Of a stretch of DNA of 64,000 nucleotides, positions 56,466 to 64,000 are shown one piece after another (position 1 is the stretch's first letter; the number at the start of each line of letters is the position of its first letter). The translations under genes and the position numbers were made by a program. Source of the DNA: RHKX01 sp963743875 (GTDB lineage: Bacteria; Actinomycetota; Thermoleophilia; Solirubrobacterales; 70-9); the NCBI GenBank assembly GCA_963743875.1, contig CAVURM010000001.1:1352598-1416597 (forward strand), written 5' to 3'. A model generated the notes under the pieces. It ran no database searches. It was not told where the DNA came from and was given only the letters and a program-made list of their open reading frames with translations.

Positions 56466-57417
56466 ATGAGCTTTGATAGACCGATACTTGTGACGGGGAT
56501 GCCGCGTTCCGGCGCCACGTGGCTTGCCGCACGATGCTCGATTACAGCGGTGCGACGGTCTATGTAAATGAACCTCTCAATCCGTCGCGCCCCCCAGGCA
56601 GATCCCCGGGGGTATTCGCTGCCACGGTAACCCACCGCTATCCAGTACATCTCCGAGACGTCAGACGGCGAGTTTCGGCATGCCTACGAGGATATAGCGG
56701 CGTTGCGGTACCACCTGAAGAGCGAGCTGCGGGTCAACCGCTCGCCTCTCGATATTGCAATCGCATCCCGCTATATGTCAAATTACTGGCGCGGCAAGCG
56801 GGAGGGCCCGCCAGGCTATAGTCGCGGACCTTACGCCAGTTTCTCGGGGCGGTGGTTCGCCCAGCAACTTGGATGGTGGGTGGTTGTGGCAGTGCGGCAT
56901 CCGGCGGCGAACTATCTCCAGCCATAAGCGCGCTCAATTGGACTATAGACGGAATGGAGCTCGTCGGCCAGAGCGATCTAGCTAGGGACTATGGTGACTG
57001 TCTTGCCCCAACCGACCTGTTGCTTTCCGGAGATGTCGGTGGCAGACTCAGGCAAGTGCTCTCTGGAGGTCTATCTACGCCGCAGTGAGGACATACGCGC
57101 GGGCACCAGGAGTAATCGTCGTGCGGCATGAGGATGTCGCTCGTGAATCCCACGGAGTCCTTCGCGCGCCTCTATGACCGCCTAGGAGTGACGGATGACG
57201 AAAAAAGCTCTGGCCAAGATTGGGGCGGCAAGCGGTGAACACAATCCAGCTGAACGCGTCAATGCTTTCAGTGTCGAGCTTAATCAGCAGAGCGCACCTT
57301 GACGCTTGGCGTAAGTACTTGGATAAGCGTGAGGTCTCGCGAGTGGCCGATATGACTGGTGACGTGGCTCGATGCTTCTACTCACCGGAGGAGTTGGGAG
57401 AGCAGCAACGCGCATGA
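56466..57417 (+). CDS. Sulfotransferase (5), frameshifted
   Basis: The ATG at 56466 begins PILVTGMPRSGATWLA, a PAPS 5' loop. Several frame changes follow (near 56,535, 56,640, 56,870, 57,060 and 57,200; the first looks like a lost base). Homologous segments continue: VVVAVRHPAA (3' motif), IVVRHEDVARES and CFYSPEELGEQ. Joined, it is about 315 residues. The stop overlaps the start of the next gene (ATGA). It shows that the island glycan too may be sulfated. As written it cannot give a functional protein. Confidence 0.75.
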
Positions 57418-59993
57418 GCGTGGATGACCAGCGCGCCGTTCGTCGGCGTCCGATGATGTGCAGAGGCTGGCCACCTAAGCGGAGCTTCGCCCCGGTCCGA
57501 GTGCTGCAGTTCGATCTAAGCGCGACGGACGAGGAACTAGAGGCGGTTGCGACCAGCGTCCATGAACCTTACGGTGCCGCCCTCTGCCTCGTCCGGAACG
57601 AGGGGAGGCCGCTCGGGACTTTTCAGATCAGCCTCCCACCAACGGGATTGCGCGCGCGGGGCCTCCGTGACGCAGCAAGCGATGTCTTCCTGCTTAGCCC
57701 GGACAAGAGTGGCAGGGGCCGGGAGACACGAGACAAAGGCCCGCGCGTGAGAGTACTCGGCGATGATTCGCCCTCCCTTACCGTCATCATCCCGAGCCGC
57801 GGACGTCCACTATCCCTCGTCGCTACGCTTGACAGTGTCCTCGATTCGGACTTTCCGACGGACAGACTCGAGATTATTGTCGCGGACAACGCGTTTCCGG
57901 GTGAACAGCCTGTTTGCCTTGGCCGCGATCCTAAGTATGCCGCAATTCGCATAGTAAGAGAACCCCGACCTGGTGGCTCGAACGCGCGAAATGCTGGCCT
58001 ATCTGTGGCGTCTGGCGAGGTGGTGGTGTTCATAGATGACGATGTCTTGATCGAAAGGGACTGCCTGACGCGATTGGTTGATCCCTTTCGAGACGACAAA
58101 CAGGTGGCTGCGTCAGCCGGCCTGATTCTTCCGCAATGTTTGGATACTCCGGCTCAAGCCTTGCTCGAGGCCTTCGGTGGTTTTACGCGGGGGTTCGAGA
58201 GTATGAGGTTTAGTCTGGACGCCCCGCCGCCTCGTCGACCTTTGTTCCCCTTTACCTTGGGTGACCTGGGTAGTGGAGGAGTCATGGCTTTTCGCAGGGA
58301 GGTACTGCAGGACGTCGGCGGATTCGATCCGGCCCTTGGGACCGCCACCCCGACGCTAGGAGGGGAGGATCTCGAGGCCAAGCTTCGTGTTCTCTTGACC
58401 GGGCTTGATTTCGTTTATGAGCCTGCCGCGATTGCTTGGCATGCCCATCCCGCCGATATCGCGGGGCTGCGCCGACGTGTATGGGGCTATGGCGTCGGGT
58501 TGACAGCCGCTCTCACCAAAGGGATCAGCCTCGAGCCAGGGCTGGCCCTCGATTTGATCCCGAAGCTGCGAGGTGGGATTAGCTACGCCTTGTCGTCGAG
58601 GTCCGAGAAGAACTCATCTAAGGGTGCCGACTACCCGATCAGTTTCACCCTTCTTGAGCTTGCTGGTTTGGCGTGGGGACCGCTCGCCTATGCGCGATCG
58701 AAGACAAGAACTCGTCAACGTCCTAGCCCGCCTCCCGGTTCGGGGCTGCGAGTGCTCCTAGTGACTGACTTCTACCCCCCCCTCGTCGGCGGCGCGAACT
58801 TCTGGGCACAGCGTGTTGCGCGTCATATGAAGGCGCGCGGTCACACCGTTGAGGTGGTCACAAGCTGGCAGCCCACTGCGCAGGAAAGCGACCTGTCTGC
58901 GGGAGTGCCCGTCCATCGTGTCCGGGACCTCTTCAGCCGGCTGCCCATCCTGTCGTCGAACCCGCATCTGCACGTTCCCCCGCCCTTCCCCGATCCCGAA
59001 GCGGTAAGCCGGTTGCGGCGGAAGTTATCCGCGCGTTCGATCCAGATCTCGTCCATTCGTATGGCTGGCTCACACACTCTGTGGCGGCGGCGCTCGTTGG
59101 TAAGCGAATTCCGTTGCTCGTATCCGCTCAGGACTATGGGAATATCTGCGCGGTTGGGACGCTCCTCCGGCACGGCGCCATCTGCGAGGGGCCCGGGCCC
59201 GTCAAGTGCTTCATCTGCGCGGCGGGAACGATACGGACCGGCTAAGGGCACGGTTGCGGCTTCGAGTGTTTTGGGCGTACGCCCGCTCCTTCGCCGGAAG
59301 ATCACTGCGGTGCACAGCATTAGCCGGTTCGTGAAAGCCAAAATGGACCGGTATCTCATCAATGGTTCGGAGATACCTGATGTACTCATACCGAACTTTG
59401 GTGAAGACCTAGGTCGAGCAGAGCCGAATAGAGAGATTCTCGCGAAGCTCCCGGGGGAGCCGTTCATCCTCTACGTAGGCCTGCTGCGGGCGGCGAAGGG
59501 AATGGCGAAAGAGCTGCTTCACGCGTATGCCGGCCTGGAGGGAGAGGCGCCCCCCCTCGTACTCGCCTGCCCTCGGTTGGCTGATGCGGAGATCCCAGAG
59601 GCCGTGCCCGACGGTGCGCGAATCATCAGTGGCGTGTCGCACCCGACCGTCATGGCTATGTGGGAGCACGCCCTATTTGGAGTGTTTCCGTCCAGGTGGG
59701 CAGAACCGCTAGGCATGGTGGTGTTCGAAGCCATGAGCCGCGGGGTGGCCGTGATCGGCACCCGCCCGGGCGGACATGAAGACATGATCGTGGAGGGTGT
59801 TTCCGGGCTTCTCGTGCAAGCTGGCGAGGTAGAGCCACTTCGCGCTGCGATGACCAGGCTGATCGCAGATGGAGAGCTGCGAAACCGGATGGGCCGCGCC
59901 GCACAAGCAGAAGCAAAGAGGTTCACGCCCGAGGCGGTGATCCCGGAGCTCGAGGATCTTTATCGGGATACGGCGTCGGTTCGTCTCGGTTGA
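57414..59993 (+). CDS. GT2-GT4 glycosyltransferase fusion with a shifted internal segment
   Basis: About 859 residues from the ATG at 57414. After a 115-residue N-terminal part comes a GT2 domain (TVIIPSRGRPLSL, VVVFIDDDVLIE, TLGGEDLEAKLRVL), then a GT4 domain (VTDFYPPLVGGANFWAQRVA, LYVGLLRAAKGM, FPSRWAEPLGMVVFEAM). Between about 59,030 and 59,235 the translated frame is nonsense, while the next frame gives real family sequence (DLVHSYGWLTHSVAAALV, SAQDYGN, and a Cys-x-x-Cys-type loop). Two compensating indels thus mask a damaged stretch without making a stop. Adding two sugars in sequence is plausible for a fusion. Confidence 0.84.
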   Translation: MSVDDQRAVRRRPMMCRGWPPKRSFAPVRVLQFDLSATDEELEAVATSVHEPYGAALCLVRNEGRPLGTFQISLPPTGLRARGLRDAASDVFLLSPDKSGRGRETRDKGPRVRVLGDDSPSLTVIIPSRGRPLSLVATLDSVLDSDFPTDRLEIIVADNAFPGEQPVCLGRDPKYAAIRIVREPRPGGSNARNAGLSVASGEVVVFIDDDVLIERDCLTRLVDPFRDDKQVAASAGLILPQCLDTPAQALLEAFGGFTRGFESMRFSLDAPPPRRPLFPFTLGDLGSGGVMAFRREVLQDVGGFDPALGTATPTLGGEDLEAKLRVLLTGLDFVYEPAAIAWHAHPADIAGLRRRVWGYGVGLTAALTKGISLEPGLALDLIPKLRGGISYALSSRSEKNSSKGADYPISFTLLELAGLAWGPLAYARSKTRTRQRPSPPPGSGLRVLLVTDFYPPLVGGANFWAQRVARHMKARGHTVEVVTSWQPTAQESDLSAGVPVHRVRDLFSRLPILSSNPHLHVPPPFPDPEAVSRLRRKLSARSIQISSIRMAGSHTLWRRRSLVSEFRCSYPLRTMGISARLGRSSGTAPSARGPGPSSASSARRERYGPAKGTVAASSVLGVRPLLRRKITAVHSISRFVKAKMDRYLINGSEIPDVLIPNFGEDLGRAEPNREILAKLPGEPFILYVGLLRAAKGMAKELLHAYAGLEGEAPPLVLACPRLADAEIPEAVPDGARIISGVSHPTVMAMWEHALFGVFPSRWAEPLGMVVFEAMSRGVAVIGTRPGGHEDMIVEGVSGLLVQAGEVEPLRAAMTRLIADGELRNRMGRAAQAEAKRFTPEAVIPELEDLYRDTASVRLG

Positions 59994-60075
59994 GCGACGT
60001 CCCGCCGCGAGGCCGGGGGTCTCCCGGCGCAAGGCGGGTGCCCAAGCCAAGCTCGCCATGCTAGATTCTTTGAAG

Positions 60076-60119
60076 GGGGATGCGAGCGATCTCTGTGCAG
60101 GGGATGCGAGCGATCTCTG
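60076..60119 (+). repeat. 20-bp direct repeat, two copies
   Basis: GGGGATGCGAGCGATCTCTG occurs at 60076-60095 and 60100-60119, a 24-base period, in the 258-bp gap between the GT fusion and the next GT2 gene. It could be an operator pair or a slippage product. Nothing else was recognised in the gap. Confidence 0.8.
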
Positions 60120-60251
60120 AAGCGCCACACATTGGCGACGGATTAACGAGACCGCGACCGAACTATTCTCAAACCACAGAAACATCCAAGCTCGGACCTG
60201 GGGCGAAAGGGCGTTGCCGCAGAGCGCTCGTTCGGCACTGCGTGCCCCTCT

Positions 60252-61136
60252 GTGAGCGTAATAGTGCCTACGCACAACGAGGCGGACAACCTTCCATATG
60301 TCCTGCCGTATATACCAGATGAGGTCAGCGAGGTCATCGTGGTCGACGGGCACTCAACTGACAAGACGCTCGAAGTGGTCGCGGACCTGTCCCCCAAAGC
60401 CAAAGTCATTCTCCAAGACCGCCATGGGAAAGGGAACGCTTTGTCGTGCGGATTCAACGCCGCCACCGGCGACATCATCGTAATGGTTGATGCCGATGGT
60501 TCCGCGGACCCCGCCGAAATCCCTCGATTCTTGGAGGCGTTAAAAGGGGGCGCCGAGTTCGCTAAGGGCTCGCGATACCTCTCGGGGGGCGGCAGCGCGG
60601 ATATCAGCCTGATTCGTAGTGTGGGAAATCGATCCTTGGCCAAGCTGGTCAACCTTCTTTACGGGTCGTCGTTTACGGACCTCTGTTACGGCTACAACGC
60701 GTTCTGGCGGCACACCCTGCCGGTCATTCATCGAGATTCGGACGGGTTCGAGGTTGAAACCGTCCTCAATGCCCGTGCAGCGCGTGACCGACGACTGAGG
60801 GTTGTAGAGGTACCGAGCTTCGAGCACCGCCGCATTCATGGATTCAGCAACTTGAATGCCGTGCGCGATGGTCTTCGGGTGTTGTGGACAATCGCGAGGG
60901 AGCGGATGACCCCACGTTCCGCGCTTCCGGATCGCGACGAACCTCCAGAGTCTTGGTATGAGGCGAGCGAGAAGGGCAGCGCGAACTTCGCAGACCCAGC
61001 CCAGGATCCGCCCTTGACCGAGAGCGACAATGGGCTTTCCAGTTCAGATCGCCGCAGCGAAGACAAGCGATCAGCCATCTCGTTCAGTGTGCGGAGCACG
61101 CCGTCTGTGACAGCATCCGAGGGTAGAGCGGCTTGA
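60252..61136 (+). CDS. Glycosyltransferase family 2 (polyprenyl-phosphate type, second)
   Basis: 294 residues from a GTG; the frame is open slightly upstream. SVIVPTHNEADNLPYVL, VVDGHSTDKT, MVDADGSADP and DLCYGYNAFWR are the GT2 blocks, and the last belongs to the dolichol-phosphate-mannose-synthase-like branch. The C-terminal 70 residues are polar and probably disordered. It is the last gene of the island: the fragment of npdG begins immediately after its stop. Confidence 0.86.
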   Translation: MSVIVPTHNEADNLPYVLPYIPDEVSEVIVVDGHSTDKTLEVVADLSPKAKVILQDRHGKGNALSCGFNAATGDIIVMVDADGSADPAEIPRFLEALKGGAEFAKGSRYLSGGGSADISLIRSVGNRSLAKLVNLLYGSSFTDLCYGYNAFWRHTLPVIHRDSDGFEVETVLNARAARDRRLRVVEVPSFEHRRIHGFSNLNAVRDGLRVLWTIARERMTPRSALPDRDEPPESWYEASEKGSANFADPAQDPPLTESDNGLSSSDRRSEDKRSAISFSVRSTPSVTASEGRAA

Positions 61137-61139
61137 GAT

Positions 61140-61413
61140 CAGGTGCTACAGGCAACCCGACCAGCCTGAGGCCGGCGCGGGCCTTGTAGCGGACGTTCAC
61201 CGAGATCAGCAGCGGCGTCAGCTGCTCGGCGATCCGCGCCATCTCGAGCGGTCCGGCGTTGACGGCCCGCAGTCCCTCGATCCGCTCGATCAGTCGCGCC
61301 ACGGGCGCCTTGTGCCGCTTCTTGTCGCCGCAGACGAGGACGTCCTCGTCGAGCTCGGCGTCGAGGTCGGAAAGCGTCGGAGCTCCTACGGCGCGGCCTT
61401 CGTCAGAGCCCAT
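61140..61413 (-). pseudogene. NADPH:F420 reductase (npdG) fragment, truncated at both ends
   Basis: On the minus strand the reading LDAELDEDVLVCGD, VARLIERIEGLRAVNAGPLEMARIAEQLTPLL and ARAGLRLVGL is the C-terminal domain of F420-dependent NADP oxidoreductase. The Rossmann half is missing; homology stops abruptly after about GAPT near 61,390. The normal end is also replaced by unrelated codons at the junction with the glycosyltransferase gene. Upstream to 61,598 nothing else was recognised. Confidence 0.76.
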
Positions 61414-61598
61414 CGGCCCTCCGCGGCTCGGCTCCGCGAACGAGGTTGTCTGGGGGTTCGTCCACGGGGCTCGGGAAGCTATCAGCGGGTTGTCGGGGTG
61501 AATCCCGCGGCGGCGGATCGGCCCTTCCGTCGAGGGCGCGTCGGCTGGTTGCCGACCCGGGATGGTGAGTCGGCCGCGCTACGATCGGGCCGAGTCCC

Positions 61599-62756
61599 AT
61601 GACGGGTACCGCCTCCACGAGCAACGAACTGCAGACGCTGGTCGAGGTCCTGAGCTTGGCCGTCGACAAGCCGGTCCTGCTCGATGACGCTGCGCTCGTA
61701 CCCATCGCCTACAGCCCCCAGGGCGGCGAGATCGACGAGGTTCGGGAGCGTTCGATCCTCGGTCGTGGTGCGACCCGTCGCGTCCGCGACGCGTTGCTGG
61801 GCCAGGGCATCGCGGGTGCGACCGGACCGATGCGAACCCGCGCGGTTCCCGAGCTGGGGATGGCCGAGCGCCTATGCGTTCCGGTCCGTGCGCAGGGAGT
61901 GACGCTCGGCTTTCTCTGGCTCGTCGACCCGAACGAATCGGTTGCCGGCGATGACGTCGCGCGGGTCGAGTTGGCTGCGACCAGTGCCGCCGAGTTGCTC
62001 GCCAAACGCCCGGACGCCACGCTGGCCGAGGAGACGCCGCTACTCATCGACCTTTGTTCCTCCGTCGAGGCGGATCGTGAGCGGGCCCGAGAACAGGCGA
62101 TCAGCGGTGGGCTCATTGCCGATCGGCCGCTCGTTGCGGTGCGAGTGGCCACGGTGGGGCCGCCGGTGCGACTCGGCGATTTCGCGCGCCGGATCGCGCA
62201 CCGCGTTTCCGCGGGCCACGCCCTCGCCGGACGCGTGCCCGACGGCCTGCTGATTCTGCTCGACCTCGACGAGCCGGCGCTCTCGGTGCTCGAGCCCGCC
62301 CTCGTTGCGCGTTGGGTCCACGGCGCGGCCGATCGGCCGCTCGTCGTCGGCCAGTCCGGCGTGGTCGGCGGCCTGCGCTCGGTCGGGGAGGGCCGGCGTC
62401 AGGCCGAGCTGGCGTTGAGCGTCGCGCGGACGCTTCCCGAGGGGCATGAGTTCGCAGCCTGGGACACCCTCGGAGCCGATCGGCTCGTCAGCCAGTTGCC
62501 GCCCGGCGCCCTCGGCGATGCCCCGACCGAGCTGCGCCGGATGCTGGTCGCCGAGCCCGACCTGGCCGCGACGTTGGCGTCTTTTCTCGACGCCGCGGGC
62601 GACGTGAAGCGGACCGCCGCGGAGCTTTCGCTTCATCGAAGTGGGCTCTATTACCGGCTGCAGAGGATCGAGGAGCTCACCGGGCTCGACCTCGGCCAGG
62701 GCGACGACCGCCTGCTCGCCCATCTCGCCCTGCGCCTGTCTGGGCGATCGTCCTGA
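61599..62756 (+). CDS. PucR/CdaR-type transcriptional regulator
   Basis: 385 residues. An N-terminal GAF-like sensory part (PVLLDDAALVPIAYSP, then AERLCVPVRAQGVTLGFLWL) is followed by a GGDEF-like linker domain and the PucR C-terminal HTH: DVKRTAAELSLHRSGLYYRLQRIEELTGLDL. Family members activate amino acid or purine catabolism; Bacillus PutR of this family controls proline use. Lying directly before proline dehydrogenase, it is probably the proline-responsive activator. Confidence 0.88.
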   Translation: MTGTASTSNELQTLVEVLSLAVDKPVLLDDAALVPIAYSPQGGEIDEVRERSILGRGATRRVRDALLGQGIAGATGPMRTRAVPELGMAERLCVPVRAQGVTLGFLWLVDPNESVAGDDVARVELAATSAAELLAKRPDATLAEETPLLIDLCSSVEADRERAREQAISGGLIADRPLVAVRVATVGPPVRLGDFARRIAHRVSAGHALAGRVPDGLLILLDLDEPALSVLEPALVARWVHGAADRPLVVGQSGVVGGLRSVGEGRRQAELALSVARTLPEGHEFAAWDTLGADRLVSQLPPGALGDAPTELRRMLVAEPDLAATLASFLDAAGDVKRTAAELSLHRSGLYYRLQRIEELTGLDLGQGDDRLLAHLALRLSGRSS

Positions 62757-62865
62757 TCGTTGCCGACACCTGACCGTGGTGTTGAGCGGTCCTCGTGCCT
62801 AGCTTTGAGCCATCCCCGCGCAGACTGACCCCACGATCGAAGATCGCCCGGCGCTCGAGGAGCAG

Positions 62866-64000
62866 ATGTCCGGCGAGATCCTCGCGCTCGGAAGGCGCCT
62901 GGCGGACCGCCGATTGTCGCCTCAGTCGATCAAGCGCCTGCCGCAGCAGCAGAGCATGGCAATCGTCGGCCGCGACCCGAAGCTGCGGGCGGCGCTGTTT
63001 CAGCTGGTCGATGTGGCGCCCGCATGCAGGGACGCCGGTGAGCTGGCCGGACATCTCGAATCCTTCCTCGGTGAAATCGAGGAGGGAGGGGTCCCCGTCG
63101 CGGTAGCGGGCCGTGCAGCGCGAGGTGTCGCTTCCAGGAGGGCCACCGGACGGGTCGCGTGGATGGCGATCAACCAGATGGCACAGCGCTTCATCATCGG
63201 TGAGACGCCCGCCGCGGCCCAGAGGCAATTGAGCCGTCTGTGGTCGCGCGGAAGCGCGAACTCGGTGGACCTGCTGGGGGAGGCGACGCTCACCCGGGGC
63301 GAGGGTGTCGGGTACGCAAGGCGCTGCGATGAAGCGCTCGTGAAGCTTGCCGCGAGCGCGGTGAAATGGCAGGCCAAACCGTTGCTCGAACGCGACTCCG
63401 CCGGGGCCCTGCCAAGGGCCAATCTCTCGGTCAAGGTCACCGCGCTCACGCCGCTGATCCGTCCGGCCGCGCCGGGCCGCGGGCGAGCGGACGCATCCGA
63501 CCACCTTCGCGCGCTGCTGCGCCGGGCGGCGCAGGTTGGCGCGCACCTGCACATCGACATGGAGTCGATGGACTCGAGGGAGATGATCCTCGAGCTCGTC
63601 CTCGACCTGCTCGCCGAAGATGAGTTCCGCGACGGCCCATCCGCCGGCCTGGTCGTGCAGGCCTACCTGCGTGATTCAGAGGAGATGCTGGACGAGATCC
63701 TCGCGTGGACCGAGCGGACGCCTCGCCGATACCCGCTCGCGGTGCGTCTCGTCAAGGGCGCGTACTGGGATCACGAGCGAATCGAAGCGATGCAGAACGG
63801 CTGGAGCCCACCCGTCTGGACCGAGAAGGCCGACTCGGATCGGTGTTTCGAGCGACTGACCAGGAGGCTGATCGATAGCTTTCCGATGGTTCGCCCGGCG
63901 ATCGCATCCCACAACCTGCGGTCACTGTCCCATGCGGTCGTCTACGCCCGGCAAAGAGGCCTTGAAAGGGAGGATCTCGAGCTACAGGTCCTGCGAGGGC
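62866..64000 (+). CDS. putA: Proline dehydrogenase (PutA-type), N-terminal part
   Basis: The frame opens at the ATG at 62866 (GAGGAG six bases upstream; stops at 62800 and 62806 exclude earlier starts) and runs off the right edge, 378 codons. NLSVKVTAL, HIDMESMDSREM, LVVQAYLRDSEEML and VRLVKGAYWDHE are the FAD-binding barrel blocks of proline dehydrogenase. The last holds the lysine and the conserved G-A-Y-W. It oxidises proline to pyrroline-5-carboxylate. The N-terminal helical region resembles bifunctional PutA; whether an aldehyde dehydrogenase domain follows is outside the window. Confidence 0.92.
   Translation, partial: MSGEILALGRRLADRRLSPQSIKRLPQQQSMAIVGRDPKLRAALFQLVDVAPACRDAGELAGHLESFLGEIEEGGVPVAVAGRAARGVASRRATGRVAWMAINQMAQRFIIGETPAAAQRQLSRLWSRGSANSVDLLGEATLTRGEGVGYARRCDEALVKLAASAVKWQAKPLLERDSAGALPRANLSVKVTALTPLIRPAAPGRGRADASDHLRALLRRAAQVGAHLHIDMESMDSREMILELVLDLLAEDEFRDGPSAGLVVQAYLRDSEEMLDEILAWTERTPRRYPLAVRLVKGAYWDHERIEAMQNGWSPPVWTEKADSDRCFERLTRRLIDSFPMVRPAIASHNLRSLSHAVVYARQRGLEREDLELQVLRG

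Overview
The window is GC-rich bacterial chromosome, apart from a lower-GC block at about 48-61 kb. Gene content points to an actinobacterium: a short SigA-type principal sigma factor, FolE2, GTG and TTG starts, many genes without a Shine-Dalgarno sequence, and a remnant of an F420-dependent NADP reductase. I infer, without a search, the Solirubrobacterales/Thermoleophilia neighbourhood.

Layout. (A) 1-15.4 kb is an exopolysaccharide locus. It holds the end of a sugar-1-phosphate transferase, a secreted copper-radical (galactose-oxidase-like) oxidase, a GDP-mannose 3,5-epimerase homologue, two GT4 glycosyltransferases, a Wzx-type flippase, a Wzz/BY-kinase, a Wzy-like polymerase and four PAPS-type sulfotransferases. 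Together these suggest a sulfated, possibly L-galactose-containing, Wzx/Wzy-exported polymer. (B) 15.4-17.7 kb has a soluble histidine kinase and two LuxR-type response regulators. (C) 17.7-29.2 kb is mostly housekeeping: tRNA-Thr, tRNA-Tyr, a ClC channel, the principal sigma factor, folE2, pgsA, a vapBC-like pair, family-5 uracil-DNA glycosylase, a GT2/DUF2304 pair, MarR and lon. The exception is 18.19-19.02 kb, where an SOS-box-preceded PD-(D/E)XK nuclease ORF reads straight through tRNA-Tyr into an AbrB-like tail and is followed by a scar of the sigma-factor gene. (D) 29.2-35.2 kb has a PQQ-type sugar dehydrogenase, a GT2, a 2-hydroxyacid dehydrogenase and a GAF/degenerate-GGDEF protein. 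(E) 35.4-45.3 kb is one giant secreted multidomain protein gene, riddled with single-base frameshifts up to 43.56 kb and ending in near-identical tandem repeats. (F) 45.3-47.6 kb has an integrase remnant and an M23 peptidase/glycoside hydrolase fusion. (G) 47.6-61.1 kb is lower in GC and looks like a second, probably acquired, glycan island: EEP hydrolase, GH26, flippase, membrane proteins, GT2s, a GT2-GT4 fusion and a sulfotransferase, many frameshifted. Its right edge abuts an npdG fragment that has lost both ends. (H) 61.6-64 kb has a PucR-type regulator beside a proline dehydrogenase that runs off the window.

A repeated feature is the single-base frameshift, usually explained by one surplus base. 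It affects the copper oxidase, lon, the sugar dehydrogenase, the giant protein, GH26 and several island genes. Protein homology and codon character continue across the breaks, so I treat most as recent events or sequencing errors rather than old decay. No CRISPR array, rRNA gene or intact insertion sequence was seen.
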